Shown here: positions 1 through 7,800 of the stretch, piece by piece
Layout: the number at the start of each line of letters is the position of its first letter
How positions within the stretch are numbered: position 1 is the stretch's first letter
Origin: Paenibacillus sonchi
Lineage (GTDB): Bacteria; Bacillota; Bacilli; Paenibacillales; Paenibacillaceae
Length of the DNA: 64,000 bases
Assembly: GCF_016772475.1 (NCBI RefSeq)
Contig: NZ_CP068595.1
Coordinates: 5,332,001 to 5,396,000, forward strand
Direction: 5' to 3'
The notes under the pieces: model-generated
Told to the model about the DNA's origin: nothing
Databases searched by the model: none
The model's input: the letters and a program-made list of their open reading frames with translations, nothing else
Program-made: the position numbers and the translations under genes

Positions 1-2
1 CG

Positions 3-554
3 TTCTTAACGGCGGGTACACGCGAATACAGTCCGGGAGATTCCCTGGGGTCCATCAATTGGAAAGCCACGGCCCGCACCGGACAAATGCAGGTTCACCG
101 CAAGGATTTCACTGCCGATTCCAGGCTTATGATCTGCCTGAACATGGAAATCAGTGATTCCATGTGGAGGACGGTAACGGATATAGAGCGGATTGAGCAG
201 GGTATTCGATACGCAGCTACAATAGCTGACTATGCTGTAGGACATGGGATTGAGACAGGGTTCCTCAGCAATGGAAGACTGGACGGGGATGGTGAACATG
301 ATCCCGTCAATGCAGAGCCGATGGGCCGGATGGAGGACATCCTCAGTCTGCTGGCGAGGCTGAGCCTGGAAAGAGTACTGCCCATGAGCAGGCTGCTGGA
401 GCTTGAAGCCGAGAGAGGAAGCACGGATACAGATTATCTGATTATTTCCTGTCACCGGGGTGCCGGACTTCAGCAGGCGGCTGAACAGCTCAGGCTGGCG
501 GGGAATGGTGTCGAATGGCTGGATATTCCTGGTGAAGGGAGGGGCAGCGCATGA
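3..554 (+). CDS. DUF58 domain protein, 5' end outside window
   Basis: This is the C-terminal 183 residues of a DUF58 protein; the reading frame is open from base 3 and the start lies upstream of the window. The visible beginning carries the DUF58 signature (G-R-E-Y-x-PGD-x-L-x-x-INWKATART), followed by a von Willebrand A-like alpha/beta region with LIISCHRGAG near the end. DUF58 genes usually sit in MoxR ATPase-DUF58-transglutaminase/DUF4129 operons of unknown or chaperone-like role. The stop overlaps the next start codon by 4 nt (ATGA), so the two are translationally coupled. Family assignment is firm; cellular function is not known. Confidence 0.85.
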   Translation, partial: FLTAGTREYSPGDSLGSINWKATARTGQMQVHRKDFTADSRLMICLNMEISDSMWRTVTDIERIEQGIRYAATIADYAVGHGIETGFLSNGRLDGDGEHDPVNAEPMGRMEDILSLLARLSLERVLPMSRLLELEAERGSTDTDYLIISCHRGAGLQQAAEQLRLAGNGVEWLDIPGEGRGSA

Positions 555-1876
555 AGACATTGGGATCAGCTCAGTGGATAACGACACTAAAGCTCTGGCT
601 GTCCTGTATCGTGGAATGGCTGCTGTTCCTTCCGGTGTGGATCGTACTGCAGAAGTATCTGCAGCCGGAGGAAGCTGTGCTTCCCTGGATGTATACCTTG
701 CCGCTTGTTTCCATGACAGGCGTACTCCTCCGGGAAAAATGCAACCGGAAATGGAAGCAGCTGCTGGCGGCGCTTATATTGGGTGCGCTGGCGGGAGCTC
801 TGGCAGGTGCATATGCATTGAAGGAAATTCCCCTCTATGCAGGTGCTGCCATATGCGCTTATCTGGGGACGACGGCTGCCGGCCGGGATCGCAGGCTCAG
901 ACTCTATGTTGCCGGGATCGCATTATATTTTGCCGCAACTATTGCTTTTGCCAGGGTTCCGCTGCTGAAGCCGAGTGTTGCAGGTTTAACCTGGAGCGGC
1001 AGCTTATGCCTGGTCCTGGCCTTGCTGGATACCAACACCAGCCATTTGCGTTATAGTTCCTTCTCGGGGGCTGGCACTCCGCTGCCGGCAGGACTGCGGA
1101 GGCATAACCGGCTGTTTGTGCTGTTGTTCATCACGGTTGCCGCAGTGCTTGCAGCGGGAGCAGGCAAAGCGTTGGGAACACTCATCTGGCATGCCGCGCA
1201 GGCATTCTTCGGCTGGTTAGGCCGTCTATTCTCCGGCTCCGGCGAGAGCGAGCCGCTGCAAGTAGCTCTGCCTCCGGTCATGCCCGAAATGCCGCCGGCC
1301 GAAACGCAAAAGCGGGGCTTGCTGTCGGTGCTCCTTGATTATGCTTTTTATGCCTTCGGAGCGGCAGTGCTGGCGGTAGTGCTGTATTACGGTCTCCGCT
1401 GGCTGTACCGCAATACGGGAGGATTGTGGCGGAAGTTCATCGATTCCCTGCTGTCCTTGCTGCGAAAAGAGTCAATTCCGAACAATACCGCTTACCGGGA
1501 CGAAGAGAAAAGCATCTTCACCTGGGAGAAGACGGTACAGGGCGTCAGAGATTATTGGCGGAACCGGCTGGCGTCCGCTTCCAGACGGGACCGCTGGGAA
1601 GGAATGAACGGGGGTCGCGAGCGGACCCGCTGGCTGTACCGCCATTGGCTGCAGGCCAAACGTGCTGAAGGATATTTGCAGAGGAATTATCTTACACCGC
1701 AAGAAACCATGGCAGATATTGCGGAATGGAATGCAGGGAGAAAGCGCCAGCGAAAGAATGAAGCGGCTGCCGCAGCGTCCGCTGAGCTTCTCCAATTCTA
1801 CAATCAGGCCAGATACGGGGCTGCTGAGCTTCCGGAATCAGAGGTACTGCGGCTGAAAGAAAAACTGAAATTATAA
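551..1876 (+). CDS. Membrane protein with C-terminal DUF4129-like domain
   Basis: A 441-residue integral membrane protein. The first ~190 residues hold about six hydrophobic segments. A short linker follows (residues ~195-250), with a further membrane helix around 260-285, and then a basic cytosolic tail. The tail (about 350-441) has the DUF4129 pattern: a TRWLYRHWLQAK helix, LTPQETM, and an ending FYNQARYGAAELPESE. In many Firmicutes DUF4129 is fused to a transglutaminase domain; no transglutaminase core is visible here, so this is the membrane/DUF4129 part only. The ATG overlaps the DUF58 stop. The role is unknown; it probably works with DUF58 and a MoxR ATPase upstream of the window. Confidence 0.75.
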   Translation: MKTLGSAQWITTLKLWLSCIVEWLLFLPVWIVLQKYLQPEEAVLPWMYTLPLVSMTGVLLREKCNRKWKQLLAALILGALAGALAGAYALKEIPLYAGAAICAYLGTTAAGRDRRLRLYVAGIALYFAATIAFARVPLLKPSVAGLTWSGSLCLVLALLDTNTSHLRYSSFSGAGTPLPAGLRRHNRLFVLLFITVAAVLAAGAGKALGTLIWHAAQAFFGWLGRLFSGSGESEPLQVALPPVMPEMPPAETQKRGLLSVLLDYAFYAFGAAVLAVVLYYGLRWLYRNTGGLWRKFIDSLLSLLRKESIPNNTAYRDEEKSIFTWEKTVQGVRDYWRNRLASASRRDRWEGMNGGRERTRWLYRHWLQAKRAEGYLQRNYLTPQETMADIAEWNAGRKRQRKNEAAAAASAELLQFYNQARYGAAELPESEVLRLKEKLKL

Positions 1877-1910
1877 TCGTTTCAGGTCATTAGCAGGAGG
1901 GAGGCTCAAC

Positions 1911-2318
1911 GTGGTTACCTATTTACGCGGAGAACTGGCAAAGGAAGCGAAAGTGAATATTGAAACCTTGAGGTATTACGAGAAGCATGGTCTGCTTCCC
2001 CAGCCGCAGCGGACTGCCTCGGGCTACCGGGTGTATACGGAAGAGACACTTGCACGGATTATTTTTATACAGAACGCCAAGAACTGCGGTTTCACGCTGC
2101 GTGAAATCACAAAAGCGCTGAAGAAGTCGGAGGATGGAAAATTAAGTATACCTGATTTCATTATGGCTATAGAGCGGAAGATGACCGCCGTTGACCTTGA
2201 AATTGCCAAACGGGAGAAAACCAGGCTGCTGCTTGTTGATCTGAAAAGAAACCTCGAATCTGCCGAACGGCATCCGGGTGTGCAGGAGACCCTGCAAATC
2301 CTCAAGCTGGAAGATTAG
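1911..2318 (+). CDS. MerR family transcriptional regulator
   Basis: A 135-residue MerR-type regulator. The winged HTH is at residues 5-75, with the characteristic NIETLRYYEKHGLL and SGYRVYTEE strings, followed by a dimerisation coiled coil (about 80-120). The start is GTG, after GGAGGGAGG. It lacks the paired cysteines near the C terminus that metal-sensing MerR proteins use, so a metal effector is unlikely; the ligand is unknown. It lies 117 nt upstream of the broken alpha/beta-hydrolase gene, which may be its target. Confidence 0.85.
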   Translation: MVTYLRGELAKEAKVNIETLRYYEKHGLLPQPQRTASGYRVYTEETLARIIFIQNAKNCGFTLREITKALKKSEDGKLSIPDFIMAIERKMTAVDLEIAKREKTRLLLVDLKRNLESAERHPGVQETLQILKLED

Positions 2319-2435
2319 CGACCGTATTTTGGAATCCGACGTTCTTGCAACTTGCGCCTTCACATTGCTGCTTGACTCTGTACCTGGATACAGGGTTTAG
2401 AATGCAGGTATCAAGCCAATGCGGGGAGGAAGTAT

Positions 2436-3355
2436 ATGATGCCAAGTTCAATAGAAATGCTTAACGCCATCAAAAATCATTTGAAGCAAAATAGCCAGAC
2501 TGCCGGAAAAACAGCAATGCAAATTCGGCTGGAGCTGGCGGAGTCCGCCAAACGGCTGCAGCAGCTTCCGGATATATCTGCCGAAAAGGCAGATATGAAC
2601 GGGCTTCAAGGGGAATGGGTAAATGCCTGTAAGGATCATAATCCGGAGGACAGAAGGAAGGTTATCCTCTATTTTCACGGGGGAGGGTTTATCTCCGGAA
2701 GCTGTGAAGTTTACCGTGACCTGGCTGCGAGAATTTCTGCCGCAAGCGGTGCGCCGGTACTGACAGTAGAGTATCGTCTTGCTCCTGAACATGTGTATCC
2801 CGCCGCCAATGATGATTGTTATTCCGCCTATTGCCGGCTTCTGGAGACGGGCCTGCAGCCGGAGAACATTATCCTTGGCGGGGATTCTGTAGGTGCCACG
2901 CTTGCGCTCATGACGATGATCACACTGCGGGAATCAGGGGAAGGCTCCCGGCTGCAGCGTTCCTGCTCTCTCCGCATGGCGATCTCGTTCACCTCGACGG
3001 CGAGTCCTATGACAGCAAGGCTGAACTGGACCCCACAGGGAGCCGGGAGGGGAACCGGAGAATCCTGCGGGATTACCTCGGCGGCTATGCCGGTGAGCCT
3101 CCTGCGCTGCTCTCTCCGCTTAAGCTCTGCCTGCATGGGCTGCCGCCGCTGTTGATCCAGGCCGGGGATCAGGAAGTGCTGTTAAGTGATGCCGAAAGGC
3201 TGGCGGAGCGTATTCGTGCTGAAGGAGGGGAGGTCACGCTGGAGATCTGGGAGAACATGTGGAGCGTGTTCCAGATGATGTCCGATATGCTCCCCGAAGC
3301 ACAGGAGGCAATTGGGAGTATGGGGAGTTTTGTCCGGAAAATGTGGAAGCTATAA
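2436..3355 (+). pseudogene. Alpha/beta-hydrolase (HSL/esterase type), frameshifted
   Basis: The gene encodes a hormone-sensitive-lipase-type esterase of about 306 residues but is split between two frames. The first frame gives the oxyanion motif HGGGF and the nucleophile elbow GDSVGA (usually GDSAGG). The second frame gives LLSPHGDL, the acid region LLIQAGDQEVLLSD and the C-terminal helix. The frame change is at the GGGG run at 2937-2940 and is repaired by one extra G. Independently, the catalytic histidine expected in the MWHVFQ-type motif is serine (MWSVFQ), so even a repaired protein may be inactive. Start ATG 2436 follows GGGGAGGA. This could be real decay or a sequencing gap plus an unusual active site. 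Confidence 0.75.
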
Positions 3356-3506
3356 ACAAATTTCATGTTAAAACACGTAATATTCACGTCATTAATTCCC
3401 TTATTACCTAAAATAATGAATTCACAAAACCGATAATTTAATATACTTACCATTTTGTTTTCTTCATTAAGAATCAATTGGTAGAATTTAAACTGGGGGA
3501 ATGATT

Positions 3507-3869
3507 ATGCCTTACACAATGGATGTAAATGTTGAAAAAAATCAAGTGGTTGTGAAAGCTTTTGGCCTAACAGAAGCTGATGTTCCTGCATACATATCAG
3601 ATTTTGAACAAGCTATGAAGAAGCTGAAGCCTGGATTCACAGGAGTTACCGATGTCACTGAGTCTAAGACTATTCTTACTCCTGAGGTTGCTGCCATGCT
3701 TGCACCTACAGGAGATATAGCTGTTGCCCATGGAGTAGGAGGATGGGTTTATGTTGCCGATACCCCCGTTTGGAAGATGCAGATGAAGAGACTGTTCGGG
3801 AAGTTTGCCGTTCATTATCCAACCTATGAAGAAGCAGATGCTTATCTGAACAGTTTAGTGAAGAAGTAA
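3507..3869 (+). CDS. Small protein of unknown function, SpoIIAA/STAS-like
   Basis: About 120 residues, no signal peptide or membrane segment. It resembles small SpoIIAA/STAS-like proteins: an amphipathic strand (VNVEKNQVVVKAF), a helix, the segment DVTESKTILTPE, then a GGWVYVADTPVWKMQMKRLF region and a terminal helix. The homology is weak by eye. ATG 3507 is preferred to ATG 3501 because the GGGGGA ribosome site at 3495-3500 abuts the upstream ATG but is 6 nt from the downstream one. It stands alone between an AT-rich upstream region and a strong terminator. Function not recognised. Confidence 0.7.
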   Translation: MPYTMDVNVEKNQVVVKAFGLTEADVPAYISDFEQAMKKLKPGFTGVTDVTESKTILTPEVAAMLAPTGDIAVAHGVGGWVYVADTPVWKMQMKRLFGKFAVHYPTYEEADAYLNSLVKK

Positions 3870-3895
3870 AATAATTATTACATATAAATATTCTT

Positions 3896-3928
3896 AAGAG
3901 ACGGTTCCATGGAGCTGTCTCTTTTTTG
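3896..3928 (+). terminator. Rho-independent terminator
   Basis: Stem AGAGAC (3897-3902) pairs with GTCTCT (3917-3922), followed by a T run. It ends the small gene at 3507-3869. Confidence 0.8.
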
Positions 3929-3929
3929 A

Positions 3930-4560
3930 TTGTATAGGAAATTATACAATGAAAAAAAGTGTGGATATCTTGGAAGCCTACGAGGATATAAGCGATGCAT
4001 GAGGATTGGGCCCCTCCATCCGCGGACTGATGCGGACCGAGGAGACCTTATTTTGCCCAAAATTTTGTTTTTTCAGCGGATACGGACTCAGGAGCCGTTA
4101 TATCCTTCGATGGAGCCTGGAATAAAGGGGAAAGGAAAAAATAAAGGCATCTCAGTCCGATGTCCTGTGGAATGGACGAATTTTCTTTCAATAACGGCTT
4201 TCCGGTCCGCAACGGCTGCGGATAGATCGTGAAGGGAGCGCATCGTGTCCGCAGAAGGACCCACACCATAGTCATAAGGCCCCCAATGCATGTCCTAACT
4301 GACTTCTGGGCGAGCGTTGTGCATGTGGTATACCATTATGAGCGCTTTGCAAGTCAAAGGACGCTAAGCCTGCCTATAGTACAACGATCCGTCTTCAGCG
4401 TGCACCCCGTTGATTTTGGAGTTGTGGGGAATTCCTGCGGCCGTAAGCCCCGTGTTGTTATTCACCTGCCAGGGTAGATTTGAAAAGACCCCTCCATTTG
4501 CAGATCACTGCCGTCAGGAAGAGTCAGTATAGTTCTATATTATATGCTTATATGGAGGAA
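3930..4560. repeat. Non-coding, hairpin-rich region; possible dispersed repeat or gene remnant
   Basis: No credible gene covers this stretch. It is unusually rich in short inverted repeats, for example ACGG/CCGT around 4084-4100, GGCATC/GATGTCC around 4145-4163 and CCGCA/TGCGG around 4207-4222. On the minus strand short protein-like pieces appear in different frames (about 4500-4375 and 4291-4088), each ending quickly at a stop, as a decayed gene would. I recall similar strings in Paenibacillus intergenic regions, but this is memory, not a search. Both explanations stay open. Confidence 0.35.
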
Positions 4561-4619
4561 ACAAATCTTCTCTGCCAATAATCCGCTTTTAATCCGTATT
4601 CAGCCGGTTTCATGAAGCT

Positions 4620-6677
4620 TTAATAGAGCACCCGAACCCCAAAGCCTTCCAGCTTACAGGAGCCGGAGAGGGGTTCACCGGTCAGGAGATCGGTTTTATG
4701 ATCTTTGAGCGTGATCGTTACGGCTTCTTCGCTGTAGTTCAACAGGAAGGCATAGCCGGACTTATCATTGCTGCGGATTTGCAGTTCCACTTCCGGGGGC
4801 AGCTCCAGCCACTCGGCGGCAGGGGAGCTAAGGTTCAGGCTGTCTAAGATTTTATGGGCTGCTTCTGCATTAAAAACGGCTCCGTAGTACCAAACTTCAC
4901 CCTTACCCCGTCGGTTTCGGGTAACCGCAGGTTTGCCGGCATAATAATCAGACGCGTAGGTGCCCATGACCTCTACAGTGTCCTCTTCCACATGAAGAAT
5001 ATCGTTAAAAGCATCTGCCCCGGTAAGTGCCTCAGTGTCATTTCCCCAGCGGATAGAGGTCGGCAGACGGGTGCCTTGGACCATGGTGAATTCCTCAACG
5101 GTGATTCCGCACAGATCCCTGGCTGCACCGGGAAAAGGCCGCATATAGCATTGTCCGCGCGTATCCTTGTATCCGGTCCGGCAACCAAAAATAAGTGTTC
5201 CGCCCTGCTGCACATATTGATCAAGCAGCCTGGCAGTCTCATCGCTCATTATCGCCGGATGCGGGTAGATCAGCACCTGATATGGAATGAGGTCTTCGAG
5301 CGTGGTCTTGCTGCGGAGGTAGAGGACATCATTCGGGATATGCCGCTTTTGCAGCGCCTTGAACCATTCCTTGTTGCTCTGCCACATGAACGGTCCATGC
5401 CAGACATCGTATTCACCGTCCCATTCATTGTCATAATCACGCAGAATGGCAACGCCTGCCTGATTGCGGGTGCCTGCAATATGCTTGCCTGCTTCAGCCA
5501 GCTCCCGTCCAATCTGTACAGCTTCCCTTACTCTGCGGTTCGGCTGGTTGTGATAATCATTCAGGCCATGCCAGTAAATCTCATGGCCCATCGTTGCCGT
5601 GCGCCAGCGGAAGTAGAGCAGTTTGTCCGCTCCATGAGCAATGGACTGGTAGGTCCAGAGCCGCATTTGGCCCGGTTTGGGTGAAGGCATATTCATACGG
5701 TTGACCCAGCCCCCGGGGCCGGATTGCTGTTCCATAATGCAGAAGTTCGGGCTGATGGAGCGGACCGCGGACAGCGAGAGACTCCAGCTCCGGTCCATCA
5801 GCGGCTCCGCTTCTTCCGGGTCCGTATGAATGCTTGCGAACTGCGGATAGGAGTCATAGCTGAAGAAATCAAGGAGCTTCTCATTCAGCTCATGGCTGTC
5901 CAGATGACCGAACAAGCCATTGGTGGTTACCCATTGGGAGGGGGCCAGCTCACGGATGATATCCGCCTGGATTTTGGCAAAAGAAATCGTATTGTCCGAA
6001 ATAAACCGTTTCTCATCCAGCGCCTGGTGAGGGTTAGGCTGTTTGGGTGTAGGGGTGGGACGCGGCAGAAAGACCTGTGACCAGCTGGTATAGGTCTGGT
6101 TCCAGAAGACGGTCCCCCAAGCGTCATTCAACTGGTCCAGCGTTTTGTATTTAGCCTGTACCCACTCCCGGAAGGCAAGGTGATCACTCTCCGAGTAGAA
6201 CACATTGATTTCGCAGTTCAACTCATTGTCAATTTGCCAGCCCGCCACACCGGGGTGATTGCCGTAATGCAGCGCAAGCTGTCTGGTGATAGCGGCACAG
6301 AGCTCCCGGTACTTGGGGCTGCTGTAATTATAGTGGCGGCGCATACCATGCTGAAGGGTAACTCCCTCATTCGTAACATTCAGAACTTCCGGATAACGTT
6401 CGGTAAGCCAGGCGGGAGGCGTGGCAGTAGGTGTGCCCAGAATTACCTTCAATCCATAGCTGTGGGCCAGATCGATAGCCTTGTCGAACAATTCGAACTG
6501 GAAGACACCTTCCTCAGGTTCGAAGATGGACCAGGCAAATTCGGCCAGACGGACAATTGTGAATCCGGTTTCAACCATCCGCCGGTAATCGTCGGCCCAC
6601 AGCTCCTCCGGCCAGTGTTCAGGATAGTAACATACGCCAAGCTCAAATCGTTGTTCATTTGCAACAGGTTTGCTCAT
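4620..6677 (-). CDS. GH42 beta-galactosidase
   Basis: A cytoplasmic glycoside hydrolase family 42 enzyme of 685 residues, with no signal peptide. The N-terminal TIM barrel begins GVCYYPEHWPEE. In a frame counted from an upstream TTG at 6689, the acid/base Glu is residue 156 in WQIDNELNCE and the nucleophile Glu is residue 320 in FCIMEQQSG. Subtract 4 for the chosen start. The trimerisation/Rossmann-like domain (LIYPHPAIMSDETARLL, GGTLIFGCRTG) and a small C-terminal beta domain follow. The ATG at 6677 is preferred because GGAGG at 6687-6683 is 5 nt upstream. It releases terminal beta-galactose from imported oligosaccharides such as galactan fragments or lactose. It is divergent from an AraC regulator. 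Confidence 0.93.
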   Translation of the reverse strand: MSKPVANEQRFELGVCYYPEHWPEELWADDYRRMVETGFTIVRLAEFAWSIFEPEEGVFQFELFDKAIDLAHSYGLKVILGTPTATPPAWLTERYPEVLNVTNEGVTLQHGMRRHYNYSSPKYRELCAAITRQLALHYGNHPGVAGWQIDNELNCEINVFYSESDHLAFREWVQAKYKTLDQLNDAWGTVFWNQTYTSWSQVFLPRPTPTPKQPNPHQALDEKRFISDNTISFAKIQADIIRELAPSQWVTTNGLFGHLDSHELNEKLLDFFSYDSYPQFASIHTDPEEAEPLMDRSWSLSLSAVRSISPNFCIMEQQSGPGGWVNRMNMPSPKPGQMRLWTYQSIAHGADKLLYFRWRTATMGHEIYWHGLNDYHNQPNRRVREAVQIGRELAEAGKHIAGTRNQAGVAILRDYDNEWDGEYDVWHGPFMWQSNKEWFKALQKRHIPNDVLYLRSKTTLEDLIPYQVLIYPHPAIMSDETARLLDQYVQQGGTLIFGCRTGYKDTRGQCYMRPFPGAARDLCGITVEEFTMVQGTRLPTSIRWGNDTEALTGADAFNDILHVEEDTVEVMGTYASDYYAGKPAVTRNRRGKGEVWYYGAVFNAEAAHKILDSLNLSSPAAEWLELPPEVELQIRSNDKSGYAFLLNYSEEAVTITLKDHKTDLLTGEPLSGSCKLEGFGVRVLY

Positions 6678-6764
6678 CATAACCTCCAAGGGATCACAGA
6701 TATTATTAAAAATATGCTTTATTCTGATGACATATATATTGTATTATCAAGTGAAATAAATATT

Positions 6765-6800
6765 ATATAACAAAATATTGCTTTAATATAACGATATTGC
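6765..6800. promoter_or_regulatory. Direct-repeat operator candidate between GH42 and araC-type genes
   Basis: The motif ATATAAC-N(1-3)-ATATTGC occurs twice in the divergent intergenic region, at 6765-6781 and 6786-6800. The ATATAAC halves start 21 bp apart, the usual phasing of AraC-family half sites. Binding by the adjacent AraC protein is inferred. Confidence 0.45.
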
Positions 6801-6838
6801 TAGATTGTTGCATAGCACAGGGGGGAGTTGTTCGTCTA

Positions 6839-7675
6839 ATGAATAAGCAATGTTATCTGCCAACACCGGCCTACACCAAATATGTATGTTATCCGGAATT
6901 TCTGGGTCACTACAGCAACTTCCCGCAGCATGCGGAGAGAAGATCGGAGGGACTGCTGAACAGCTATAATTTACATTTGATTTTTGCCGGGGAAGGTTAT
7001 GTGTTTCATGAAGGGGAACGGATCCCGATGGGGAGAGGCAAAGGGTTTCTTTTCCCGAGAGGAGCTTATCAGCAGTACGGTTCCGGTCTGAGCCAGCCCT
7101 GGGATGTACGGTGGGTACACTTTGGGACCGGTCTGCCGCTGCCTTTGCTGGAAGAGGTCGACCAGTCGCGCGGCTACTTTTTCACCTTTGATCCGGAAGC
7201 CGGTCTGGAAAGCTTATTCGAAGAAATGTACCGGCTAGGCGTATCCTATGAGACCCGCTATGAACCGCGCCTGTCGGCGCTTCTGTATGAAATCCTGATC
7301 ACATTACTGCAAAATTCCGAGCCGCAGAACGGTGCTGTCTCTCTGGAGATCAGGCATTCCATCCGCAACGCGGCGAATGTTATCCACAGGGAGTGCGCCG
7401 GGGCCTGGACTCTGGAGAGTATGGCCCGGCTGTCGGGTTACAGCAGTTATCATTTTCTGCGTCTGTTCCGGCTGGTTATGGGGAAAACGCCCAACCGCTT
7501 TTTGACGGATTGCCGTCTGGCCAGAGCCAAGCTGCTGCTTGTATCCACCGGGTTCTCCGTTGCGGAAATTGCACGCCAGGCCGGTTTTTCCCAATCCAGC
7601 TATTTCATTAAAGTATTCAGGGAGTTTGAGGGGATGCCCCCAACCAATATCGGCGTGTCTTCGGAACAATTGTGA
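6839..7675 (+). CDS. AraC family regulator, C terminus altered by a frameshift
   Basis: About 278 residues: an N-terminal cupin-like sugar-sensing region (HLIFAGEGYVFHEG around residues 45-60) and a C-terminal double HTH (WTLESMARLSGYSSYHFLRLF, split here as two helices, then FSVAEIARQAGFSQSSYF). AraC proteins normally end with a P-x-x-YR motif. Here the frame runs into an atypical tail after EGMPP, while one added C in the run at 7637-7641 gives PNQYRRVFGTIVK and a stop at 7680. ATG 6839 is chosen with GGGGGAG 11 nt upstream; an upstream TTG at 6797 lacks a ribosome site. It probably controls the divergent GH42 gene. Confidence 0.88.
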   Translation: MNKQCYLPTPAYTKYVCYPEFLGHYSNFPQHAERRSEGLLNSYNLHLIFAGEGYVFHEGERIPMGRGKGFLFPRGAYQQYGSGLSQPWDVRWVHFGTGLPLPLLEEVDQSRGYFFTFDPEAGLESLFEEMYRLGVSYETRYEPRLSALLYEILITLLQNSEPQNGAVSLEIRHSIRNAANVIHRECAGAWTLESMARLSGYSSYHFLRLFRLVMGKTPNRFLTDCRLARAKLLLVSTGFSVAEIARQAGFSQSSYFIKVFREFEGMPPTNIGVSSEQL

Positions 7676-7705
7676 AATAACAGATTATGGGAACTTTCGT
7701 CAGAA

Positions 7706-7769
7706 GGTTACAAATTGCAACCAATGGTTACAAATTGGATACAATTACCTCATCTTCAACCACTATAAT
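7706..7769 (+). promoter_or_regulatory. Activator-type promoter with phased direct repeat
   Basis: GGTTACAAATTG occurs twice (7706-7717 and 7726-7737) with a 20-bp period. A perfect TATAAT (7764-7769) follows with no consensus -35. Two same-face direct repeats just upstream of a weak -35 are typical of OmpR/AraC-type activation of the operon starting at 7801. The regulator is not identified. Confidence 0.55.
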
Positions 7770-7800
7770 GATCCTAGTAAAACTTCATGGGGGGAAATGA

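Noticed and set aside
4854..5684. Plus-strand open frame of 276 codons inside the GH42 gene
   Set aside because: It lies fully antisense to a clear GH42 coding sequence, has no family motifs, and the GH42 frame explains the codon pattern.
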